A stretch of DNA of 64,000 nt from Bin87 sp965197635 (GTDB lineage Bacteria > Chloroflexota > Dehalococcoidia > Lucifugimonadales > UBA3495). Each line of letters starts with the position of its first letter. Position 1 is the stretch's first letter. A program made the translations under genes and the position numbers. Below the pieces are notes generated by a model, which was given only the letters and a program-made list of their open reading frames with translations, searched no databases and was not told the origin of the DNA. Location: NCBI GenBank assembly GCA_965197635.1, contig OZ240218.1, positions 1,116,001 through 1,180,000 of the forward strand, written 5' to 3'. This document shows positions 44,901-54,163 of this stretch, in pieces.

Positions 44901-46019
44901 CTAGAGCACGCGAGAACTGCCCGGCAAAAACTGCCGAACGTCCAGGTCATCGATGGTGGTCAGGGTCCTTTGCAGAAATACCTCAGCCAGTCGGCGGCTG
45001 CGGTCGCTGGTGAAGTCCAGTTGGCCGCCGGCGATGATCGGGGTCCGGAAGCAACCCAGCATATTCTGCCGATAACTGCGCCAACAGTCCTCAAGCGTGA
45101 AGTCATCCACGCCGGCGTCGCCGACGATTTCGTGATACTCGGCCAAAGCCTCGCGCTCGACCTCGCGGCGCACCTCAACGGGGACGCTGGAAGACAGGAA
45201 ATAGGCCACGTCAGACAGGCCGCTGGCTATGCCGCTAATCTGCCAGTCCACCACCGCGAAATCCTCGGTTTCGCCATCCCCAAAGAACATATTGTCCAGC
45301 CGGAAGTCGCCATGAGTGAAAGTCATGGGGCCAGCGGCTACGGCTTCCATATACTCGGTCATCCCAGACCCAAGCTCTTCCGCCAGTTGACGCATCGGGT
45401 CGGTGAACAGTTGGCCGAACCGTTCCAGCGCCGGGGCCAGGCTGGCCTGGTACACGGCCTGGACCAACGAATGAGGCGCGGGGTTTGCGGAATCGCGAAA
45501 ACCGGATAGCGGCGGTCGGTCTTCCTGGTTCCAATAGCGTCCGTGCAACCTGGCCGCCGCCCGGATAGCGGTTTTCGCCTGCGTCGCGCTGGCTCCATCA
45601 ATCTGGTCCGCTGTGGTCATGTGCCGCAAATCCTCCAGCAAGAGGACAAAGCGGTGGCTTTCGTCGTCAAAGTCTCCGTACAGCAAGGCGGGCGCGCGCA
45701 TTGGAACGTGTGGAGCCAACCGACGGTAGAACGCGTATTCTCGCTGGTATAGCCGCAAACTCCGGGCGGTTTGCAAGGTTTCCTGGTGCGTGCTGGGCAG
45801 CTTGACGATGACGGAGGCGGGGCCGTTCGCGTCGGCATCGTTGTAAGTCAGATGACAACGGAGGATCGTTCCCACCAATCCAACCCCGGCGCCGATGTCT
45901 TCAAGTAAAATATCTTTTATCGCAGGAAACTCGGAATTTCCACCCGCCGCCAATGCCTGCTGCATCCAGGCAGCGGTTATGCCGTGTTCTGGTTCGGGCA
46001 TGGTTGGTTTGGTTGCCAT
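44901..46019 (-). CDS. Aminoglycoside phosphotransferase-like (EcKinase/APH) kinase
   Basis: 372 residues from ATG 46019. Blocks: ASVIVKLPSTHQETLQTARSLRLYQREYAFYRRL, HRFVLLLEDLRH, then HGDFRLDNMFFG with catalytic Asp and VVDWQISG (DxD-type metal site). Cytosolic small-molecule kinase; APH/ecdysteroid-22-kinase-like proteins of this type are sometimes called phosphotransferases of unknown substrate. It is the intact paralog of the gene immediately downstream, from which it is separated by about 37 bases. Confidence 0.86.
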   Translation of the reverse strand: MATKPTMPEPEHGITAAWMQQALAAGGNSEFPAIKDILLEDIGAGVGLVGTILRCHLTYNDADANGPASVIVKLPSTHQETLQTARSLRLYQREYAFYRRLAPHVPMRAPALLYGDFDDESHRFVLLLEDLRHMTTADQIDGASATQAKTAIRAAARLHGRYWNQEDRPPLSGFRDSANPAPHSLVQAVYQASLAPALERFGQLFTDPMRQLAEELGSGMTEYMEAVAAGPMTFTHGDFRLDNMFFGDGETEDFAVVDWQISGIASGLSDVAYFLSSSVPVEVRREVEREALAEYHEIVGDAGVDDFTLEDCWRSYRQNMLGCFRTPIIAGGQLDFTSDRSRRLAEVFLQRTLTTIDDLDVRQFLPGSSRVL

Positions 46020-46064
46020 GCTATTCAACTCGCATCCTTAATCCGCACCGTTGACGCATAACGA

Positions 46065-46090
46065 TAGGGGCGAATGATCATTCGCCCCTA
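46065..46090. repeat. Palindromic repeat (GTAGGGGCG family) copy 3
   Basis: A perfect 26-bp palindrome starting taggggcgaatgat. It lies between the 3' end of the TPP-enzyme gene and the start of the kinase gene, both on the minus strand. Confidence 0.8.
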
Positions 46091-46123
46091 CATGCTGCAA
46101 TCCAGCCAGGTAAGCGCTCCGCC

Positions 46124-47770
46124 CTAGTCGAACCGGAACTTGGAGAAAGTGCCTTCTTCTTTGGTGATGAACTCCAGTAGGGCCGGGCGGCCGTCGGCGT
46201 TGGCCTGCATGGCGCGTTGCATCGCTGGCTTGATTTCCTCCGGCGTGTGGATCTGCTCGGCATAGGCGCCCAGGGCCACGGCCACCTGGTAGAAGTCGCC
46301 GCTAAGATCCTTGAGGCCGTAGCGCTCGACAGCGGTGGGTATGCGGCTGTCCGGGTAGATGGCCATAGTGGAGTTGTTCATCACTATCGTAGTGATGGGG
46401 ATATTGGCGCGCACCGCCGTTTCCACGTCCAGGCCCACCATGCCGAAGGCGGCGTCACCCATGAAGTTGATCACCATCTTCTCCGGGGCAGCCATCTTCG
46501 CGCCCATGGCCAAGCCCAGGCTATAGCCCAACTGAGTGGATTTGCCCCACCCGATGAAGCTGCGCGGTGCGCGGGCCTCCCAGAAGGGCGAAACCTGCTC
46601 TCGGGGACTACCGGATTCGTGGGTTACGATGGTGTTGTCCAGGTCAACAGTGTGCATGATGTCCCACACCACGCGGTAGGGGTTCAGGGGCACCTCGTCG
46701 CTGGTGAGGCGCGGAAGCCACTCAGCCATCCAGGCCTCCCGGCTGGCGGTAATCTCGTCGGCCAGCTCCTGGTTGGGGGAGTGCTGTTGGGCGCCCTGAG
46801 CCTTCAGCTCGTCAATGAACTGACGGAGCGCTAGTTTGGCGTCGGCGAGGATTGGGTACTCGGTGCGATAATCCTTGTTGATGTCGCCGTCACCGTTGGT
46901 GAGATGGATCAGCGTCTTGCCCGGGGGGATCGGGACGGTGAAGCCGCTCTTGGTGAAGCTGACGCCGACGCCGAACACCACGTCGGCGTTGGTCAGGAAC
47001 CGATGCACCGGCCCGGTCTGGCTGGAACCGCCGACGCCCAGGGACAGGGGATGATTTTCCGGGAAGGCACTCTTGCCCTCCAGAGTGGTCAGCACCGGGA
47101 TTTGCAAGAACTCAGCCAACTCCAGCAACTCGGCAGTGGCTTCGGCGTACATCACGCCCTGGCCCGCCATGATCACCGGGCGGTGGGCCGACAACAGACG
47201 ACGGACGCCGCGGGTGATGGCCGCCGGGTCGGCGGCGGTACGCATATGCACGGGGGGAATGTAGTCGAAATCTTCTTCGCTGATTTCATCGGAGGCCAGG
47301 TCCTGCGGGATTTCCAGCAGCACCGGGCCGGGCTTGCCGGAGCGCAGCTTGGTGAACGCCTGCCGCATCAGCTCGGGCACGCGGTCGGCAAAGTTGACGT
47401 GGGCGGCCCATTTGGTGATGGACTCGTAGGCTCGCACCGGGTGGAAGTTGGGTTCCACGCCCACCCGACGGCGGGCGACGCCGGCCGGCAGCACCAGGAT
47501 GGGCACCGAGTCTGCGTAGGCTTGTGCGACGCCGCCGAAAGCATTCTCCGCGCCTGGACCGTTTTGGGCCAGGAAAATGCCGGTTTTCTTTCCATTCATG
47601 ACCCGCGAGAAACCGTCGGCCATGTGAACGCCGGTGCGCTCCTGCCGGCAAACCACCGGTCGGATGCCAGCGATGGCGGCGGCCTCAATCAGCGGGTTGG
47701 AGGGCATCACGCCGATCCATTCCACGCCTTCCATCTTCAATATGTTGGCTACAGCGGTAACTCCGTCCAC
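46124..47770 (-). CDS. Thiamine pyrophosphate enzyme (acetolactate synthase-like)
   Basis: 548 residues in the POX/ALS order: N-terminal PYR domain with the catalytic Glu in CRQERTGVHMADGFSR, central domain, and C-terminal PP domain with the TPP motif GDAAFGMVGLDVETAV...NN. Start GTG 47770 has ggaggaaatg. It is not a true IlvB by context (no ilvH/ilvC nearby). Similar proteins act as oxalyl-CoA- or benzoylformate-type decarboxylases; the substrate is unknown. Confidence 0.88.
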   Translation of the reverse strand: MDGVTAVANILKMEGVEWIGVMPSNPLIEAAAIAGIRPVVCRQERTGVHMADGFSRVMNGKKTGIFLAQNGPGAENAFGGVAQAYADSVPILVLPAGVARRRVGVEPNFHPVRAYESITKWAAHVNFADRVPELMRQAFTKLRSGKPGPVLLEIPQDLASDEISEEDFDYIPPVHMRTAADPAAITRGVRRLLSAHRPVIMAGQGVMYAEATAELLELAEFLQIPVLTTLEGKSAFPENHPLSLGVGGSSQTGPVHRFLTNADVVFGVGVSFTKSGFTVPIPPGKTLIHLTNGDGDINKDYRTEYPILADAKLALRQFIDELKAQGAQQHSPNQELADEITASREAWMAEWLPRLTSDEVPLNPYRVVWDIMHTVDLDNTIVTHESGSPREQVSPFWEARAPRSFIGWGKSTQLGYSLGLAMGAKMAAPEKMVINFMGDAAFGMVGLDVETAVRANIPITTIVMNNSTMAIYPDSRIPTAVERYGLKDLSGDFYQVAVALGAYAEQIHTPEEIKPAMQRAMQANADGRPALLEFITKEEGTFSKFRFD

Positions 47771-47817
47771 GGTGCATTTCCTCCACGGTCGTTAGGCCGT
47801 TGGTACTGGCCCGAATA

Positions 47818-48531
47818 TCAGGCAATCCCTGCCAAAAAAGCGTCGATTGCCGCGTTTACTTCTTCCGGTTTCTCAACCATCGGGAAGTGCCCGGCGTCTT
47901 TCATCTTGATGAGTTTTGAGCCGGGAACGGCGCGATGGATCTCCTCTTCGTAGTCCCCGGTCGCCAATGGATCATCCACTCCCTGTATGAGCAACAGCGG
48001 AGCCTTCAGGCTGTGAACCCGGTCGCGCACGTCAAAGCGGTCAATTACCACCAGATCTCGGTATTGGGCCACCGGACCGACTTCCCGGTGCCGTTGCAGC
48101 AACCTGGCCCGGAGGTCAGGCTCGATGAAGTGCATCGCACCGTCCATCATTCCCAACCATTTCTCGTAGGTCTCAGCGTTGTCTGCGGCGTCCAGGCGGA
48201 ATTGCAGGTCATGCGGTCTACGTTGCTTGGGCCGCATGGCGATGGTCATCAATGCCAGGCCTCGCACTTCGTCGGGATAGTCCAAGGCGTATTGCAGTGC
48301 GATACAAGCGCCCAAGGTGAACCCGCTCAATACCAAGTCTCTATCGTGCCCCTGGGCGTGCAACCACCCCCGCAGCCAGTCTGTGTAACGCTCCACGCTA
48401 CCGCACGGGATCCCATCGATGTGGCCGGGCAAGTGGGGAGCCAGGCTACCGGGATAATGGGAGAGCTGGTTCACGTATGAATCCGCGCACCCGCCGGCGC
48501 CGGGGCCATGGATGAAGACCAGTTGGGTCAT
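47818..48531 (-). CDS. Alpha/beta hydrolase with Thr at nucleophile position
   Basis: 237 residues from ATG 48531. VFIHGPGAGG is the oxyanion motif; C-terminal DDPLATGDYEEEIHRAVPGSKLIKMKDAGHFPMVEKPEEV contains the acid and His. The nucleophile elbow is SGFTLGAC (Thr72 in place of Ser). Thr is rarely tolerated there, so activity is uncertain. It is about 50 bases upstream of the TPP-enzyme gene in the same direction. Confidence 0.84.
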   Translation of the reverse strand: MTQLVFIHGPGAGGCADSYVNQLSHYPGSLAPHLPGHIDGIPCGSVERYTDWLRGWLHAQGHDRDLVLSGFTLGACIALQYALDYPDEVRGLALMTIAMRPKQRRPHDLQFRLDAADNAETYEKWLGMMDGAMHFIEPDLRARLLQRHREVGPVAQYRDLVVIDRFDVRDRVHSLKAPLLLIQGVDDPLATGDYEEEIHRAVPGSKLIKMKDAGHFPMVEKPEEVNAAIDAFLAGIA

Positions 48532-48623
48532 GGAAACCTTCACTTCTTGGCCCCCTGAGGAGGCCGATTGCCGGCATTCTAGGCGGCGTCGGCAACTCGG
48601 TCAAGGCGAATGAAATCTGCAGG

Positions 48624-49049
48624 TCAACTGCCCGCCCAGCCGGTCAGCCGTTCCGGGGTGATTCGGATGACTGGGTTTCCATCCAGGGCCATCTGTTGAT
48701 ACTGCTTGTACTTTTCGCGGAGCAATGTGATGGCTGCCGCCGGCTCATCTCCATCGTCGAGTAAGTCGGCATGCCCTTGTATCAACAGGTACCACAACTT
48801 GGACCAATCCTCCTCGTAATGATCGATGACCAGTGAAACACGAGGGTTGGCCAGGATATTGCGCACGCGGCGCAGTCCGGTGAGGCTACCCCGCTTTGGT
48901 TTGGCGTCCAGCACTGAGTAAATGTGCTCTCCGTCGAACGCGAAGCAGACCGGGATGACGTGAGGCCGTCCGGCGGTGTCGGCGGTGGCCAGATGACCCA
49001 CCGGAGCGTCAGCCAGGCGGGCGGCTTGTTCAGGCGTTAGGTTGAGCAC
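48624..49049 (-). CDS. PPOX-class F420/FMN-dependent oxidoreductase
   Basis: 141 residues, split-barrel flavin/deazaflavin-binding fold. DAPVGHLATADTAGRPHVIPVCFAFDGEHIYSVLDAKPKR is the conserved core, and VSLVIDHYEEDWSKLWYLLIQGHA follows. It matches the TIGR03668-type PPOX family as I remember it. GTG 49049 has ggaggcggaaa. It ends a leftward set (metF, acpS, NAD(P)HX repair, this gene) with 10-base spacing to the repair gene. Confidence 0.84.
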   Translation of the reverse strand: MLNLTPEQAARLADAPVGHLATADTAGRPHVIPVCFAFDGEHIYSVLDAKPKRGSLTGLRRVRNILANPRVSLVIDHYEEDWSKLWYLLIQGHADLLDDGDEPAAAITLLREKYKQYQQMALDGNPVIRITPERLTGWAGS

Positions 49050-49059
49050 TTTCCGCCTC

Positions 49060-50628
49060 CTATTCCCGGATACGCGCGATTATCGATGGCAGCAGCTCCA
49101 GCAGGTCGCTGGCTACCACGCCGGCGTCGCCGTGACGGGTGCGCGCTTCCTCTCCGGCCGTCCCATGCAGGAACCCGCCCAACGCCGCTGCTTCGTAGGG
49201 CGCAACTCCCTGGGCCAGCAGGCCGCCGACGATGCCGGTGAGCACGTCGCCCGTGCCGCCGGCGGCCAGCGCCGGGTTGGCGAAGGGCAGCACGCAGCGC
49301 CGGCCGTCGGGGGAAGCAACAACGCTGTGCGCGCCTTTGAGCAGGACGGTCTGTCGCCACTGGGCCGCCGATTGGGTTGCAGCGCCCAGACGGTCGTTTT
49401 GCACCCGCGCGGTGGGCTGGCCAGTGAGGGTCGCCATCTCGCCGGGATGGGGCGTCAGCACCGCAAGGGTGTGCAGCCGGTCGGCCCAGTTCTCGCAACG
49501 GGACAGGTTATTGAGGCCGTCGGCGTCAATCACCGCGGGCAGCGCCGGAGCATCATCGCCCGTCAACAGCAGACGTTCCACGAAACCAGTAGCGCCTTCG
49601 GACCAGCCCAGACCGCACCCCAGGGCCAAGGCCGAGTAACCGCCGATGCGCTCCCGGATGACATCGGCGGCGGCAACGTCGATACGTCCGTCGGCGTCCT
49701 CCGGCAAGGGCAGGTGGATGGTTTCGGTCAGTTTGGCCGCTGCGATGCGATATACCGATTCCGGCGTCGCCAGCGTCACCAGCCCGACGCCGACGCGGTG
49801 CGCTCCCTGCGCGGCGAGATACGCCGCTCCCACGAAGTTCCGGGAGCCGGCTACTATCAAGAGGTGGCCGTAGGTGCCTTTGTGGGAGTTCAGAGGACGG
49901 ATGGGCAGCATCGCTCGGGCTGCATCTTCGTCCATCCATTGCGTAGCCAGGTTTGCGTCAACCGCCACCTGGGGAGGAAGTCCAATGTCCAGCACGGCAA
50001 TCCGGCCGGCGTAACCCGCTCCAGGAAAGTTGGCAACCCCGTATTTGGGATAGCACAACGCCAGGGTTTCATCAGCCATTATTGTGTTTTCGTCGGCGTC
50101 CCCAGTATCTGGGTTGACCCCGGTGGGCAGGTCGATGGCTACCACACCCGGTTCACTACCTCTCAGCCGATGGCGATTGACCAGTTTGGCGGCGTCCGCA
50201 ATGGTTCCTTCCAAGGGGCGATAACGGCCGGCCCCCAGGATAGCGTCGATCACCAAGTCAGCGTGGCCCAACAGGGCATCCAGTTTAGAACCATCGGGGT
50301 CATCAGCCGCATCCATCACCGCAACTTGGTATGCCAGGGCATCGGCCATTTTGGGGTCATCGGCCGGCCGGCCTCGGACGACGTACGCCCGGACCTCGGC
50401 TCCCCAACGCCGCAGGTGTCGGCCTATCACCAAACCGTCGGCGCCGTTGTTTCCCGGGCCGATCAGAATAACGAACCGGCGGCTCGCCGCTCCGCCCGTG
50501 CGTTCCCGGATGCGACGGGCACAGGCCAGGCCCGCATTTTCCATCAGGGTGTCCGTACTGACTCCGGCGGCCGCCGAAGCAGCCTCCAGAGCCTGCATTT
50601 CGGAAACGGTGACTACCCTCGCGGTCAT
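49060..50628 (-). CDS. nnrD: Bifunctional NAD(P)H-hydrate epimerase/dehydratase
   Basis: 522 residues: YjeF-N epimerase domain (1 to about 220) with LIGPGNNGADGLVIGRHL, and the C-terminal ADP/ATP-dependent dehydratase domain with HKGTYGHLLIVAGSRN, LTPHPGEMATL, and NPALAAGGTGDVLTGIVGGLLAQG. Repairs NADHX/NADPHX. Gene order acpS-nnrD (6-base gap) is common. It overlaps nothing; start ATG 50628. Confidence 0.93.
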   Translation of the reverse strand: MTARVVTVSEMQALEAASAAAGVSTDTLMENAGLACARRIRERTGGAASRRFVILIGPGNNGADGLVIGRHLRRWGAEVRAYVVRGRPADDPKMADALAYQVAVMDAADDPDGSKLDALLGHADLVIDAILGAGRYRPLEGTIADAAKLVNRHRLRGSEPGVVAIDLPTGVNPDTGDADENTIMADETLALCYPKYGVANFPGAGYAGRIAVLDIGLPPQVAVDANLATQWMDEDAARAMLPIRPLNSHKGTYGHLLIVAGSRNFVGAAYLAAQGAHRVGVGLVTLATPESVYRIAAAKLTETIHLPLPEDADGRIDVAAADVIRERIGGYSALALGCGLGWSEGATGFVERLLLTGDDAPALPAVIDADGLNNLSRCENWADRLHTLAVLTPHPGEMATLTGQPTARVQNDRLGAATQSAAQWRQTVLLKGAHSVVASPDGRRCVLPFANPALAAGGTGDVLTGIVGGLLAQGVAPYEAAALGGFLHGTAGEEARTRHGDAGVVASDLLELLPSIIARIRE

Positions 50629-50634
50629 GTTGGC

Positions 50635-51069
50635 CTAATCGGCGTGGGGAGCCACCGCATCCCCCCAAAGTGTCTGCTGGATAGCCTCACGGGATTCCGG
50701 CGTGTCCGGCCGCGTGGCGACGGCGACCACCATGGCAAAGCCCCGGGAGTGGGACAAACTGATGGCGATTTCGGTTACACCGAGCCGTTCCGCACGGCGC
50801 CTGGCTCGACCGTGCAGGCGAGGACTAGGCGCTCCGCTGGGCGCCCGGATCACCTCAACATCCCGCCAGCTTACGCCGCGAAAGCCCGTGCCCAGCGACT
50901 TCATCACCGCTTCTTTGGCGGCGAAGCGGGCCGCGAGGTTGGGCGCGCGACCGCGACAATAGGCGATTTCTCCGGGGGTGAAAACGCGCCGGAGGAAACG
51001 GTCACCGTATCGGCGCAAGACACCGGCCACCCGGTCAATCTCGATGAAGTCAACCCCGGTGGTCAGCAT
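50635..51069 (-). CDS. acpS: Holo-[acyl-carrier-protein] synthase
   Basis: 144 residues from ATG 51069 (MLTTGVDFIEIDRV). Mg2+-binding Asp in GVDFIEIDR and Glu in RFAAKEAVMKSLGTG are the hallmark pair. ISLSHSRGFAMVVAVA is the final block. A 20-residue extension (DTPESREAIQQTLWGD...) follows. It transfers 4'-phosphopantetheine to ACP. 23 bases after metF. Confidence 0.93.
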   Translation of the reverse strand: MLTTGVDFIEIDRVAGVLRRYGDRFLRRVFTPGEIAYCRGRAPNLAARFAAKEAVMKSLGTGFRGVSWRDVEVIRAPSGAPSPRLHGRARRRAERLGVTEIAISLSHSRGFAMVVAVATRPDTPESREAIQQTLWGDAVAPHAD

Positions 51070-51092
51070 GTCAGTTGGAACTACGACGAACT

Positions 51093-51971
51093 TTAGTCGT
51101 CGCTGTGCCCCTCGATGTTCAAATCGCGCAGGATGTGGGAGACGGAGTAGGCGCGGTTCAGCACGTAGAAATGGATGCCCGGCACGCCGTTGGCCCACAG
51201 GTCTTCGGCTTGTTTGGTGGCGTACTCAACGCCGATTTCACGGACCGCACGATTGTCGTCGGCGAATCGCTCCAACCTTGCATCCAACTCGGCAGGGATG
51301 GTGGCGCCGCATAAGGAGGTGAAGCGTCGAATCTGCGGCGTACTCAGGATGGGCAGCACTCCAGGAATGATGGGTACCGTGATACCGGCTTCTGCGGCGC
51401 GTTCTTGTAGTTCGTAGAAGTATCCGTTGTCATAGAACAGCTGAGTGATGAGGAAATCTGCTCCCAAGTCCTGTTTCAAACGCGCGTAGGCGATGTCCGA
51501 CTCCAAATTCTCTGATTCGGTGTGCCCTTCCGGGTAGCACGCGCCGGCAACGCCAAACTCAAAGTTACTGCGGATGTGCTCGATGAGGTCGGTGGCGTGC
51601 GGGAACTCGTCGTCTCCAGGACCGGCGGCTTCGCTGCCCTGGGGCCGATCCCCGCGCAGCGCGATGATGTTTTCGATTCCGGCGGCATCCAACCGTTCCA
51701 ACACGCCGTGTACGTCGCCGCGACTTTGGGCGACGCACGTCAGGTGAGCCATCACCTCAAGGTTGGTCTCACGACGCAGCCGCATGGTAATTTCTTCGGT
51801 GAATGCCCGGGTGCCGCCGCCGGCACCGTAGGTTACGGACACGAAGTCCGGTTCAAAACCCTGCAATCGCTGTACCACATCGACCACACCGGACACTCCG
51901 TCGGCTTCCCGGGGCGGGAAAACCTCAAAAGATACGGTGCGCCGTTGGGATAAGATGTCCTTGATCTTCAA
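51093..51971 (-). CDS. metF: Methylenetetrahydrofolate reductase
   Basis: 292 residues, TIM-barrel FAD enzyme. Start SFEVFPPRE, then FVSVTYGAGGGTR, HLTCVAQSRGDVHGVLERL, NIIALRGDRPQG, and DFLITQLFYDNGYFYEL are the family blocks. It reduces methylene-THF to methyl-THF. TTG start at 51971 with agggtaaacag. First gene of the leftward metF-acpS-nnrD-PPOX group. Confidence 0.95.
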   Translation of the reverse strand: MKIKDILSQRRTVSFEVFPPREADGVSGVVDVVQRLQGFEPDFVSVTYGAGGGTRAFTEEITMRLRRETNLEVMAHLTCVAQSRGDVHGVLERLDAAGIENIIALRGDRPQGSEAAGPGDDEFPHATDLIEHIRSNFEFGVAGACYPEGHTESENLESDIAYARLKQDLGADFLITQLFYDNGYFYELQERAAEAGITVPIIPGVLPILSTPQIRRFTSLCGATIPAELDARLERFADDNRAVREIGVEYATKQAEDLWANGVPGIHFYVLNRAYSVSHILRDLNIEGHSDD

Positions 51972-52051
51972 ACTGTTTACCCTGCCAGTATCGAATTACC
52001 GCGTTGCGGAGCCCGAGCGGAGATTAGCCTGTGACCGCCGTCGTCAGAGTT

Positions 52052-52831
52052 TCAGAACTCCGGTTGGCGCTTTTCCTTAAATGCCTGAATACCTTCCCTA
52101 GGATGTCCTGACGTCGCGAAGAGATGGGTGAACGTTGCGCCTTCCAGAGCGACGCCGTCCCGTAGCGGCAGGTCCTGGCTGCTTCGCGCCAAGGATTTCA
52201 TCGAAGCCAATCCGACTCGGCTCTTCGTGCGAAGGCCATTCAGAAGGGTTTCCAATTCGGTGTCCAGCATTTCCACCGAAACCGCGCGCAACGCCAGACC
52301 CCACTCAACCGCCTCTTCACCCGAAAGCCAACGCCCGGTTGTAAGCAATTCCATGGCCCGGGGCATCCCTACCCTCCGGGGCAAACGTTGCGTTGAGCCA
52401 CCACCTGGGATAAGACCGAAATTGGCGTGTTGGTCGCCGATGCGGGCGTCCTCGGCTACGATCGCCATATCGCACGCCATCATGAGTTCCAAGCCGCCCG
52501 CCAAAGCATAGCCGTGCACAACCGCTACGGTCGGCACCGACAAGCTTTCCAAAGCAAAAAACGCTCCGTTGAGGTCTCGGACGTAGTCGGGGAGCAAAGA
52601 CAGGTCGTCGAATATTTTGTCGAAATACAGCAGGTCTGCGCCGGCGCAAAATCCTCTACCCTCGCCCCGCACCACCAACGCCTTGATAGACTGGTCGCAC
52701 CCTACAGCCGCTACGGCGTGCGAGAACTCCGCGAGCAATTGCGGGTTTAGAGCGTTCAGAGCGTCGGGCCGGTTGAGCAGCAAAGTGGCTACCCGGTCGC
52801 CAACCGAAAGTGTAATATTGCTGTACTCCAT
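52052..52831 (-). CDS. Enoyl-CoA hydratase/isomerase family protein
   Basis: 259 residues from ATG 52831. Crotonase fold: LNRPDALNALNPQLL, ALVVRGEGRGFCAGADL (oxyanion hole), and HGYALAGGLELMMACDMAIVAEDA. The Glu-rich AEDARIGDQHANFGLIPGGGSTQRLPRRVG block matches hydratases. The C-terminus (SGHPREGIQAFKEKRQPEF) is typical. Acyl-CoA substrate unknown. Monocistronic, divergent from the YggU gene. Confidence 0.9.
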   Translation of the reverse strand: MEYSNITLSVGDRVATLLLNRPDALNALNPQLLAEFSHAVAAVGCDQSIKALVVRGEGRGFCAGADLLYFDKIFDDLSLLPDYVRDLNGAFFALESLSVPTVAVVHGYALAGGLELMMACDMAIVAEDARIGDQHANFGLIPGGGSTQRLPRRVGMPRAMELLTTGRWLSGEEAVEWGLALRAVSVEMLDTELETLLNGLRTKSRVGLASMKSLARSSQDLPLRDGVALEGATFTHLFATSGHPREGIQAFKEKRQPEF

Positions 52832-52906
52832 TTGGTCTCCCACTGGAAGCTCCGGCTATGACTATCGAAGCGTCTATACTATACCAGACGAACTATCGCG
52901 GGTTTG

Positions 52907-53212
52907 ATGCCTAAGTCGGAAACGCCTCGCATTTCGCTGCGCGTGCAACCGAACGCCGCTCGTTCGGAGATAGTTGGTTGGTACGGCAACGCTTTGCGAA
53001 TCCGGACCGTGGCCCCGCCCACCAACGGGCGCGCCAATGCCGCTGTTGAGGATATCCTGGCAACCGCGTTGGGCGTCCCACGTCGGGGCGTCAGCATCGT
53101 TAGGGGTTTGGGTTCTCGCGATAAGGTTGTAGAAGTTGCCGGTTTAGATGATGCAGAATTACAACGCCGCCTCCGCGGGCTGTTTGGCTCCGGCGCCATG
53201 CCGGCACGCTAA
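52907..53212 (+). CDS. DUF167 (YggU) family protein
   Basis: 101 residues, ATG 52907. ISLRVQPNAARSEIVGWYGNALRIRTVAPPTNGRANAAVEDILATALGVPRRGVSIVRG is the conserved YggU core, with PPTNGRANAA as signature. Function unknown though widespread, often near cell-division/pyrroline reductase genes. It has a 39-base gap before the phosphatase. Confidence 0.9.
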   Translation: MPKSETPRISLRVQPNAARSEIVGWYGNALRIRTVAPPTNGRANAAVEDILATALGVPRRGVSIVRGLGSRDKVVEVAGLDDAELQRRLRGLFGSGAMPAR

Positions 53213-53251
53213 TCCCCTAGAGGTGATGCGGACTTAAACCCGGAGTGCCGT

Positions 53252-53731
53252 ATGCAAGACAGTTACCGCAATTTCAGCTGGATATTGCCCGGTTCCCTGG
53301 CGGGAGCCATGGGTCCCACCGACCGGCGGCATCTCATCTATTTTGAGCGCAACGACGTCACAGCCATCGTTCGAATGGAAGAACAAACCATATCGGCGGC
53401 GCCGTGGGGTTTCGAAGAATTATACGAACCGGTACCCGACTTTGCGGCTCCGTCCGTGGAGCAGATAGACCGCATCGTTAGCTTCGTTGAGCAGCAAATC
53501 GAGACCTGGGAACGCCCGACCGTAGTGACTTGCGCCGCAGGCATCGGGAGGACGGGCACGATACTGGCGGCATATCTGGTGAACACCGGCTGGGAACCCG
53601 GTGAAGCTATCGACTACGTCCGTCGGCAGCGCCCAGGATCCATACAGACCGCGGCTCAGGAAGAGTCGATTCAAGAATACGCGAACTTCGTCCAGCAACG
53701 GAACGACAATATGCCCCGGCGGTATCGCTAA
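53252..53731 (+). CDS. Dual-specificity-type protein phosphatase
   Basis: 159 residues. PTP/DSP fold with the CX5R loop CAAGIGRTG: catalytic Cys94 and Arg100. General acid Asp may be Asp63 in the PDF loop. The residue before Cys is Thr rather than the usual His (VVTCAAGIGR). Probably a cytosolic tyrosine or phosphoprotein/phosphoinositide phosphatase; no partner kinase nearby. Confidence 0.88.
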   Translation: MQDSYRNFSWILPGSLAGAMGPTDRRHLIYFERNDVTAIVRMEEQTISAAPWGFEELYEPVPDFAAPSVEQIDRIVSFVEQQIETWERPTVVTCAAGIGRTGTILAAYLVNTGWEPGEAIDYVRRQRPGSIQTAAQEESIQEYANFVQQRNDNMPRRYR

Positions 53732-53743
53732 TAACCGAATTAG

Positions 53744-53776
53744 CGAGGGGCCCGCTACACAACCACGAACCCCTCG
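53744..53776. terminator. Hairpin after phosphatase gene
   Basis: Arms cgagggg/cccctcg with a 19-base loop, between the converging phosphatase and zinc-ribbon genes. No T-run on either strand, so only a possible bidirectional terminator. Confidence 0.35.
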
Positions 53777-53800
53777 GAAAAGCTCTGTCTTGCCCTCGCA

Positions 53801-54025
53801 TCACGCGACTAGCAACTCTTCGGCGCCAGGTCTCGTTGCAACGCCGTGGACCTCGAGCGCAGCGTCAACGGCTACTTCCCGGCTGCACTGCAGGCACTGG
53901 CAGTACGCACCATATACGTCGCGAACTCGGCGCACGTTGCCACCGCAGTGCGGGCAAACGGCCAAACGACCGCTCCGACCACGCGCGCCGCGTACAGATT
54001 GCTCAGTGCAAGCTAAGGTTTCCAT
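53801..54025 (-). CDS. Small zinc-ribbon protein
   Basis: 74 residues with a strong ggaggaacgatc ribosome-binding site. Four cysteines as CPHCGGNVRRVRDVYGAYCQCLQC fit one zinc ribbon; there is a basic N-terminus (RGARGRSGRL) and a short C-terminal tail. Its core is about half identical to the next minus-strand gene. Function unknown; could bind nucleic acid. Confidence 0.75.
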   Translation of the reverse strand: METLACTEQSVRGARGRSGRLAVCPHCGGNVRRVRDVYGAYCQCLQCSREVAVDAALEVHGVATRPGAEELLVA

Positions 54026-54163
54026 GATCGTTCCTCCTGCCCGGGACCATGACCCGGAACTCGTAACATCAGCGGGTCGTCGCTATGAGGGTTTGGTCGG
54101 TGATTTCGGAAGATCGGAAGATGGGTCAATCGCTCATGGGGAAGAAATGCGCGCTTAAAATCG

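Noticed and set aside
49042..51096. 684-codon open frame on the plus strand
   Set aside because: It is antisense to nnrD and acpS, which have clear families; long antisense frames arise from GC-rich codon use.
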